Translations under genes and position numbers: made by a program
Part shown: positions 16,432 through 20,892 of the stretch, in pieces
Position numbering within the stretch: the first letter of the stretch is position 1
How the letters are laid out: each line of letters opens with the position of its first letter
Assembly (NCBI GenBank): GCA_024681215.1
Contig: JAILBG010000101.1
Coordinates: 1-20,892, forward strand
DNA from: RUG563 sp024681215
Lineage (GTDB): Bacteria; Bacillota; Clostridia; Christensenellales; Aristaeellaceae
Direction of reading: 5' to 3'
Length of the DNA stretch: 20,892 bases
Notes under the pieces: generated by a model
The model's database searches: none
What the model saw: the letters and a program-made list of their open reading frames with translations, nothing else
Told to the model about the DNA's origin: nothing

Positions 16432-16477
16432 CGGAGCCGCTGCACCGGCCCTGAAAGAGACCGATGCAGCAGCTCCG
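16432..16477 (-). promoter_or_regulatory. Stem-loop between the first two operon genes
   Basis: On the minus strand, arms CGGAGCTGCTGCA and TGCAGCGGCTCCG pair over 13 positions (12 Watson-Crick and one G-U). The inside can extend through CGGTC with GGCCG, leaving a short loop around TCTTTCAG. It lies in the only sizeable gap of the operon (96 bases), 27 bases after the stop of the secreted binding protein. It is followed by TTTCG rather than a full U-run, so it is more likely a partial terminator or an mRNA 3'-end stabiliser than a full stop. Such structures commonly let a binding protein be made in excess over its permeases, as known for malE-malF. Confidence 0.75.
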
Positions 16478-16504
16478 GAGCATGTCTGACGACATCCAAT
16501 CAGA

Positions 16505-18163
16505 TCAGAAATCCGCTTCCGTGTAGCCGTAGTAGGTGATGAGGCCGTCCTTGATGGACTGCTCCGCGATGCGGAAACGGGCGTTGATCTTTTCGTTCCA
16601 GTCATCCAGATTGGCCTTTACCGTATCCACCCAGCTGGGATCGGTCACCGGGACGCCGGTGATGTCGGCGTTGGTCACGTCCAGCCACTCCTTGAGGCAG
16701 TTCACCTGGGTGCCGTCCTCGATCACGTGGTAGGGATAGGTCTTATCGGAGATATCCCAGATCTGGCCGGCGTTCCACAGCTCAAGCAGATACTGGAAGC
16801 CGGGCATCTTTTCCGCGCCGCCGTAGCGGGCGTGCAGCTCGGTGCTGTACCAGATATCCATCTGCGCGAAGAATGCGTCGCCGGTGACCAGGGGCAGGGA
16901 GTCGTTCAGGCAGGTCCGGATGGTGCCGTTGTCGTTGAACATCTGATCGGCGCGGGCCTGCAGGGATTCGGTGGCGCCGCACCAGAAGGAGCCGAAGGCG
17001 TAGGCCAGGTCAAACTGCGCCTTTTCCGCGTCGCTCCATTCGGGATTGCCGTCGTCCATGGCGTAGTTGTGGATCGCCATGGGGTCGATCACGATGCCCA
17101 CGGTGTTGGGCTGATAGGGCGTGGCGGGGCGGGGATAAATGTCCCAGTCCTCGGATTCCACGGCGTTGGTGGCCCAGGCGCCGTCCGCCGTCTTTCCGGC
17201 GGTGGCGGAGCCCATCATCCACGGGTCGCCGGTATAGGCCAGCACGTAGTTCCGGCAGAAGAAGCGATAGCCCCACCACCAGCCGTCGTCCATCACGGAG
17301 CCGTCCACGGCGCCCTGGCCGTTCAGGGTCCAGATCTCATAGGGCGCCCACTTTGCAATGTAGCCGATCAGATCCTTCACTTCGTCGGAAGCGATGTTCA
17401 CCCGGTCGCCTTCGCCCTGGTAAGCGGCCATCTGGGCGTTGACGGTGGTGGTGCCCGTATCGATGATCTGGGTGGGCACGGAGAAGATGGTGCCGTAGAA
17501 ATTCTTGTTGTCGGCGGAGGTGATGAAATCGGTATAGTCGTCAATGTCCCAATCGGGATCCGGCACGTCGATGTTGTTCTCTTCCGCCAGCTCCTTGTTC
17601 ACATAGATGCCCCAGGGCTGCATGAACTGGGGAAGGCCGGCCTGGAAGCCGTAGTAATTCATGGTAACCATGATGCCCGGGTTGAAGCTCTGGTACAGGG
17701 GATCGTCGGCATACACGGACAGATCGGCGATCATGCCCCGGGCCAGATCCCCCGGCAGGTCGTTGGCGGCGTATACGTCGGGGTATTTGCCGTGCTCAGC
17801 CTTGAAGTTTTCCAGCTCCTGCATCCAGGAGGTGTCGTTGCCGTTGGGATCGTCCGTTTTGGCGTACAGATTGACCTTCACGTTGGGATAGATCTTATTG
17901 AATTCCTTTGCAAGGGCGTAGATCGCGGCGACGTTCTGGCTGGTCAGATCCTCCACGGCGATATCCTGATGCCCAAGGTCCTTATGATAGGTGCTGTCGC
18001 CGGACCAGCACATCACGTCGATTTCACCTTCCACGTTCGGATCCAAACGCAGATAGTAAGGCGCAGCTGCGTCTTCCGACTCAGCGATCCCCCCCGGTAC
18101 GGCGACCGTCATCAGCATAACGATGCTCAGCACCAAGCACACCAGAGTTTTCCTGCTGCTCAT
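16505..18163 (-). CDS. Secreted ABC sugar-binding protein (family 1), no lipobox
   Basis: A 552-residue extracellular solute-binding protein at the head of the operon. A classical signal peptide covers about residues 1-27 (LVCLVLSIVMLMTVAVPGGIA), with cleavage near IA-ES; there is no cysteine at the cleavage site, so it lacks the lipid anchor usual for Gram-positive binding proteins. The mature part shows typical landmarks: GEIDVMCWSGD at the start, KEFNKIYPNVKVNLY, YPDVYAANDLPGDL, and GIYVNKELAEENNIDVPDPDWD. A tryptophan/aromatic-rich stretch (DDGWWWGYRFF) is a plausible sugar-stacking site. It is larger than the usual 400-450 residues, in line with binding long oligosaccharides. Start ATG at 18163 has GGAGG ten bases upstream. 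The gene is driven by the strong promoter at 18245-18274 and is followed by a stem-loop, both of which point to high expression. The permease pair it serves cannot be told from sequence. Confidence 0.9.
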   Translation of the reverse strand: MSSRKTLVCLVLSIVMLMTVAVPGGIAESEDAAAPYYLRLDPNVEGEIDVMCWSGDSTYHKDLGHQDIAVEDLTSQNVAAIYALAKEFNKIYPNVKVNLYAKTDDPNGNDTSWMQELENFKAEHGKYPDVYAANDLPGDLARGMIADLSVYADDPLYQSFNPGIMVTMNYYGFQAGLPQFMQPWGIYVNKELAEENNIDVPDPDWDIDDYTDFITSADNKNFYGTIFSVPTQIIDTGTTTVNAQMAAYQGEGDRVNIASDEVKDLIGYIAKWAPYEIWTLNGQGAVDGSVMDDGWWWGYRFFCRNYVLAYTGDPWMMGSATAGKTADGAWATNAVESEDWDIYPRPATPYQPNTVGIVIDPMAIHNYAMDDGNPEWSDAEKAQFDLAYAFGSFWCGATESLQARADQMFNDNGTIRTCLNDSLPLVTGDAFFAQMDIWYSTELHARYGGAEKMPGFQYLLELWNAGQIWDISDKTYPYHVIEDGTQVNCLKEWLDVTNADITGVPVTDPSWVDTVKANLDDWNEKINARFRIAEQSIKDGLITYYGYTEADF

Positions 18164-18199
18164 TTTTTGTCATCCTCCATTTTTCAGTTTTTGCTTTCA

Positions 18200-18230
18200 A
18201 CAAAAGGAACCGCCGCGAATATCCTTTTGT
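18200..18230 (-). repeat. Perfect 9-bp inverted repeat in the operon leader
   Basis: ACAAAAGGA (18200-18208) and TCCTTTTGT (18222-18230) are exact inverted copies separated by 13 bases. The element begins 14 bases downstream of the -10 box, so it lies at or just after the predicted transcription start and before the ribosome binding site. It could be an operator for a dimeric repressor that blocks promoter clearance, or a hairpin in the mRNA leader. No U-run follows, so it is not a terminator. No known operator consensus was recognised. Confidence 0.6.
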
Positions 18231-18244
18231 CATGGACTAATTGG

Positions 18245-18274
18245 ATTATACAGGAACAGATACTACATTGTCAA
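18245..18274 (-). promoter_or_regulatory. Consensus sigma-A promoter of the eleven-gene operon
   Basis: Read on the minus strand, TTGACA (18274-18269) is followed by an 18-base spacer and TATAAT (18250-18245). Both hexamers are perfect matches to the housekeeping consensus. Transcription should start near 18238, giving a leader of about 75 bases before the ATG at 18163. A promoter this strong on a catabolic operon implies that control comes from a repressor or from the leader, which fits the inverted repeat directly downstream. Confidence 0.9.
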
Positions 18275-18356
18275 GGGGAAAAAACGGCGTTTTCCGGATT
18301 CTGCCGGCGGACGCATGCCGCGGCGCGCCCCCCCGCTGCACAGCCGGGACGCAATG

Positions 18357-18385
18357 TTGACAGCGGGCCGGGCATCGCATACAAG
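18357..18385 (+). promoter_or_regulatory. Candidate plus-strand promoter for the VTC cluster
   Basis: TTGACA at 18357-18362, a 17-base spacer and TACAAG at 18380-18385 (four of six matches to the -10 consensus). It faces the VTC-domain gene, about 265 bases upstream of its start. A competing candidate is the extended -10 TGGTAAGAT at 18590-18598, closer to the gene but without a good -35 box. I cannot decide between them from sequence. Confidence 0.3.
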
Positions 18386-18589
18386 AAAAAATCGAGCAAG
18401 AGAACAGCCGGAAGGAAGGGGCCAGCTGACCCGGGTGCGCCCGCGCCGCTGCCCGGCGGCGGACTCCGGCTTTTCCCGACGTATTGAAACGGGCCCTTCC
18501 GTTTCCGCTTTTTCATATTCCGTTTATTCCCTGGGCCGATTTTTTCCGTGGTTTGTTTACAATTTTACAATAATATCTCTGATTTTTTC

Positions 18590-18598
18590 TGGTAAGAT
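18590..18598 (+). promoter_or_regulatory. Candidate extended -10 promoter element for the VTC cluster
   Basis: TGGTAAGAT carries the TGn extension plus a five-of-six match to TATAAT, inside an AT-rich patch (18551-18590) that stands out from the GC-rich surroundings. Transcription would start near 18605, about 45 bases before the VTC gene's start codon. No recognisable -35 hexamer lies at the right distance, which extended -10 promoters do not strictly need. Confidence 0.4.
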
Positions 18599-18636
18599 GA
18601 TACTGCTGAAAGCAATTTGCCGATCCTTTCGGCGAG

Positions 18637-18644
18637 AAGGAGGG
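18637..18644 (+). promoter_or_regulatory. Ribosome binding site deciding a TTG start
   Basis: AAGGAGGG lies 8 bases before TTG at 18653. This is a near-perfect anti-16S match at ideal distance, and it makes the upstream in-frame TTG at 18617 an unlikely start because the site would then fall inside the coding sequence. Confidence 0.8.
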
Positions 18645-18652
18645 ACGGAGGC

Positions 18653-19324
18653 TTGGTTTACCGGCACGAGGTAAAGCACGTCATATCGCCCGGGGACGCG
18701 GCGGCGATCCGGGCGAATCTGGGCGCCGTGGCGCAGATCGACCCGCATGCGGCGGAGCGAGGCTATTACCGCATCCGCAGCCTGTATTTCGACGATCCCC
18801 TGGACACTGCGCTGCACGAAAAGCTGGACGGCGTCAACGAGCGGCGGAAATTCCGCATCCGCTATTACAACGACGATCTGTCCTATATCATGCTGGAATG
18901 CAAGATGAAGCGGGACGGCGTGGGCTGCAAGCCCCAGGAAAGACTGACGGCGGAGGAAACGCGCAAGATCCTCAGGGGGGATATCTCCTGGATGATCGCT
19001 GGCGGGCGCCCCCTGCTGGCGGCCCTGTACGTGGACATGAAAACCCGCCGCCTGACCCCGAAAACCGTGGTGGAATACAAGCGGGTGCCCTTCGTCTACG
19101 GCCCCGGCAACGTGCGCGTCACCGTCGATTGGGATATCCGCACCGGATCGCCTCGGGATTTCCTGAACCCCGACGGCCTGACGCTGCCCATCCAGGACGA
19201 CGTGACGCTGCTGGAAGTCAAGTGGGACGAGTACCTGCCCGCTGTCATCCGCAAGGCGGCGGCCCTCAGAAGCCGCACGCCCACGGCCTTTTCCAAGTAC
19301 GCCGCATGCAGGGTCTATGGGTAA
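18653..19324 (+). CDS. VTC-domain (polyphosphate polymerase-type) protein
   Basis: A 223-residue protein of the VTC domain family, whose tunnel-shaped beta-barrel binds phosphate chains in the yeast Vtc4 polymerase. Tunnel-lining basic and acidic landmarks are visible: YRHEVKH at 3-9, RRKFRIR (64-70), LECKMK (81-86), VEYKR (140-144), RVTVDWD (155-161), LLEVKW (186-191) and SKY (214-216). The family in Clostridia usually starts with a short (M)xYRHExK segment, which supports TTG at 18653, preceded by AAGGAGGG, over the longer reading from 18617. There is no signal peptide or membrane segment, so it is cytosolic. It leads a cluster with a DUF4956 membrane protein and a CotH-type kinase, a grouping I know from many Clostridia. 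Polymerase activity is inferred from the fold; bacterial members may use other phosphate-rich substrates. Confidence 0.87.
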   Translation: MVYRHEVKHVISPGDAAAIRANLGAVAQIDPHAAERGYYRIRSLYFDDPLDTALHEKLDGVNERRKFRIRYYNDDLSYIMLECKMKRDGVGCKPQERLTAEETRKILRGDISWMIAGGRPLLAALYVDMKTRRLTPKTVVEYKRVPFVYGPGNVRVTVDWDIRTGSPRDFLNPDGLTLPIQDDVTLLEVKWDEYLPAVIRKAAALRSRTPTAFSKYAACRVYG

Positions 19325-19406
19325 GCCCCAGAAAGCCGCATATAAACCAACGACGGGATGTATTTTTTCACAGCAAAGCATATAAAATGAATAGGAGTGA
19401 ATCGCT

Positions 19407-20078
19407 ATGACCTTCAACGACATCTTCAAATCCTCGTTCCTGGAAAACGTCACCGCCGTATCCCTGACCGATATGGCCATTTCCCTGGCCCTCAGCTTCT
19501 GCCTGGGGCTGTTCATCTTCTTCGTGTACAAGAAGACCTATGCCGGGGTCATATTTTCCCAGGCCTTCGGCGGGTCCCTGATCGCCATGACCATGATCAC
19601 CACCATGGTGATCCTGGCCGTCACCTCCAACGTGGTTTTGTCCCTGGGCATGGTGGGCGCGCTCTCCATCGTGCGCTTCCGCACCGCCATCAAGGAGCCC
19701 ATGGACATCGCGTTCCTCTTCTGGGCCATCGCGGGCGGCATCGTGCTGGCGGCGGGGATGATCCCCCTGGCCATCGTGGGCAGCGTGATCATCGGCGTCA
19801 TCCTGATCGTGTTCTGCAACCGCAAATCCGCCCAGAAGCCCTTCATCGCCGTGATCGCCTGCGATGGCGGCGAAACGGAGGAGAGGGTGGCAAAGTACCT
19901 GAAGGAAAACACCGAAAAAACCTCTGTCAAGAGCAAGAGCGCCCAGAAGGGCAGCATCGAACTGACCTACGAAGTGACGCTGAAAAACAGCGACACCGAT
20001 TTCATCACCCGGCTGTCTGAAATGGAGGGCGTCAGCAGCGCGGTGCTGGTGAGCTACAACGGCGACTATATGGGGTGA
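19407..20078 (+). CDS. DUF4956 family membrane protein
   Basis: A 223-residue integral membrane protein of the DUF4956 type. Membrane segments are at about 19-41, 54-73 and 102-137 (the last probably two segments). Between them lies the family hallmark GALSIVRFRTAIKEP (84-98), a conserved basic loop. The C-terminal 80 residues form a soluble domain (FIAVIACDGGETEERVAKYL...), with an ACT- or ferredoxin-like strand/helix pattern. Start ATG at 19407 has AGGAGTG upstream. It follows the VTC gene by 82 bases and precedes the CotH gene by 4, so the latter two are probably translationally coupled. Molecular function is not established; constant company with VTC-domain and CotH proteins suggests one membrane-linked phosphate-transfer process. 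Confidence 0.88.
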   Translation: MTFNDIFKSSFLENVTAVSLTDMAISLALSFCLGLFIFFVYKKTYAGVIFSQAFGGSLIAMTMITTMVILAVTSNVVLSLGMVGALSIVRFRTAIKEPMDIAFLFWAIAGGIVLAAGMIPLAIVGSVIIGVILIVFCNRKSAQKPFIAVIACDGGETEERVAKYLKENTEKTSVKSKSAQKGSIELTYEVTLKNSDTDFITRLSEMEGVSSAVLVSYNGDYMG

Positions 20079-20082
20079 TCCC

Positions 20083-20892
20083 ATGCTGAGAACAAAGAAA
20101 GCGGACCGCATCGTGGGCATCGCCACGGCGGTGATGCTGCTGGCGGCGGTGTGCCTGTGGGGCGTGGTGGAGCCCGTGCGCGGCGACGGAAGCCATACCG
20201 TGGGGTATGAAGGGCTTCTGTTCGATCAGAGCCGGGTGCACACCATCGACATCACCATGGAAAACTGGGAGGATTTCATCAAAAACGCCACGGCGGAGGA
20301 ATACACGGACTGCAATATCACTATGGACGGCGAAAAATACAGCCATGTCGCCATCCGCGGCAAGGGCAACACCTCCCTTTCTTCCGTGGCCACCATGGGC
20401 TCCACGCGGTATTCCTTCAAGGTGGAATTCGATCATTTCGTCAAGGGCATGACCTATCACGGCCTGGATAAGCTGAGCCTGAACAACATGATCCAGGACG
20501 CCACCATGATGAAGGATTACCTGGCTTACACCCTGATGGGGCGCATGGACGTGCCCGCCCCGCTGTGCAGCTATGTGCAGATCAGCGTCAACGGCGAGCC
20601 CTGGGGGCTGTACCTGGCGGTAGAGGGCGTGGAGGACGCCTTTATGGACCGCAACGGCATGAATAGGGGCGAGCTGTATAAGCCCGACAGCCTGGGCTTC
20701 GGCGGCGGCCGCGGCAACGGCCGGGATTTCGATATGGAGAAATTCCGGGAGAAGGACGACGGGGATCAGGCTGCACAAGCGCCCGCGGCCAGCGCCGCCC
20801 CGGCTTCCGATGAGAACGGCGCGTCCTTCGGCGGCTCCTCCGGCGGGCCGGCGGACGGCGGCGCGCCGCAGATGCCCCAGGGGGACTTTGCG
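20083..20892 (+). CDS. CotH kinase family protein (partial, runs off the window)
   Basis: The frame is open from ATG 20083 to the end of the window (270 residues seen). Residues 9-29 are a membrane anchor or uncleaved signal (IVGIATAVMLLAAVCLWGVV). The rest should be outside. The CotH fold begins near 50 (VHTIDITMENWEDFIKNA), with the nucleotide-binding RGKGNTS (92-98), the lysine strand YSFKVEFD (110-117, K113), HGLDKLSLNN, and YVQISVNGEPWGLYLAVEGV (164-183). From about 205 a glycine-, alanine- and acid-rich low-complexity stretch interrupts the fold before the expected catalytic half, which lies beyond the window. CotH proteins are atypical kinases that phosphorylate proteins, first known from spore coats. 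It starts 4 bases after the DUF4956 stop, whose end supplies a GGGGTGA site. Family is confident; substrate unknown. Confidence 0.9.
   Translation, partial: MLRTKKADRIVGIATAVMLLAAVCLWGVVEPVRGDGSHTVGYEGLLFDQSRVHTIDITMENWEDFIKNATAEEYTDCNITMDGEKYSHVAIRGKGNTSLSSVATMGSTRYSFKVEFDHFVKGMTYHGLDKLSLNNMIQDATMMKDYLAYTLMGRMDVPAPLCSYVQISVNGEPWGLYLAVEGVEDAFMDRNGMNRGELYKPDSLGFGGGRGNGRDFDMEKFREKDDGDQAAQAPAASAAPASDENGASFGGSSGGPADGGAPQMPQGDFA

Larger units (their letters stand above)
18164..18652. other. Divergent intergenic region with promoters for both sides
   Basis: This 489-base stretch separates the minus-strand glycan operon from the plus-strand VTC gene cluster. Its left third holds the minus-strand ribosome binding site, inverted repeat and sigma-A promoter. 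Its right end holds a plus-strand ribosome binding site and weaker promoter candidates: TTGACA-17-TACAAG at 18357-18385 and an extended -10 (TGGTAAGAT) at 18590-18598. The GC-rich middle (about 18300-18540) has no convincing open frame or RNA gene that I can see. Confidence 0.6.

Noticed and set aside
18185..18200. Possible catabolite-repression (cre-like) site in the operon leader
   Set aside because: TTGAAAGCAAAAACTG matches part of the consensus but lacks the central CG and the second half-site, so it is likely chance.

Overview
The window reads as a piece of chromosome from a high-GC, Gram-positive-type anaerobe, most likely an uncultured gut or rumen Clostridia lineage (Bacillota). The reasons are AGGAGG-type ribosome binding sites, a textbook sigma-A promoter, MalF/MalG-like importers with no local ATPase, and a VTC / DUF4956 / CotH triad of a kind I know from Clostridia. 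I could not run searches, so the taxonomy and all family names rest on recognised motifs and remembered family architecture.

Left end, plus strand (1-1950): a possible 8-codon tail of an upstream gene, then an intact AraC-family regulator (59-922). It is followed by a decayed gene (about 1082-1900) that looks like the C-terminal part of a family 3 glycoside hydrolase, with no proper start and an in-frame TAG at 1421-1423. A perfect 12-bp hairpin terminator (1921-1950) closes this side.

Centre, minus strand (18274 down to 2001): one long polycistronic unit of eleven genes, read right to left. It starts at a TTGACA-18-TATAAT promoter (18245-18274). The order is: secreted solute-binding protein; membrane-anchored 1001-residue protein joining two beta-sandwich (CBM-like) domains to a solute-binding domain; MalF-like and MalG-like permeases; a large beta-propeller/TPR/Yip1-type membrane protein; a secreted 797-residue DUF5696-type protein; a second MalF/MalG-like permease pair; a GH16 lipoprotein; a cytoplasmic GH16; and a cytoplasmic GH5-type enzyme. 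Neighbours overlap or are at most 14 bp apart, except for a 96-bp gap holding a strong stem-loop after the first gene. The two GH16 laminarinase-like enzymes suggest a beta-1,3-glucan (or mixed-linkage glucan) capture, import and hydrolysis system. The least understood parts are the DUF5696 protein and the propeller-Yip1 protein, encoded between two complete permease pairs. I consider this the most interesting system here.

Right end, plus strand (18653-20892): a divergently transcribed cluster of a VTC-type polyphosphate polymerase domain protein (probable TTG start), a DUF4956 membrane protein and a CotH-kinase-family protein cut off by the window edge. The divergent 489-bp intergenic region carries the minus-strand promoter, a perfect 9-bp inverted repeat just downstream of it, and weaker plus-strand promoter candidates.
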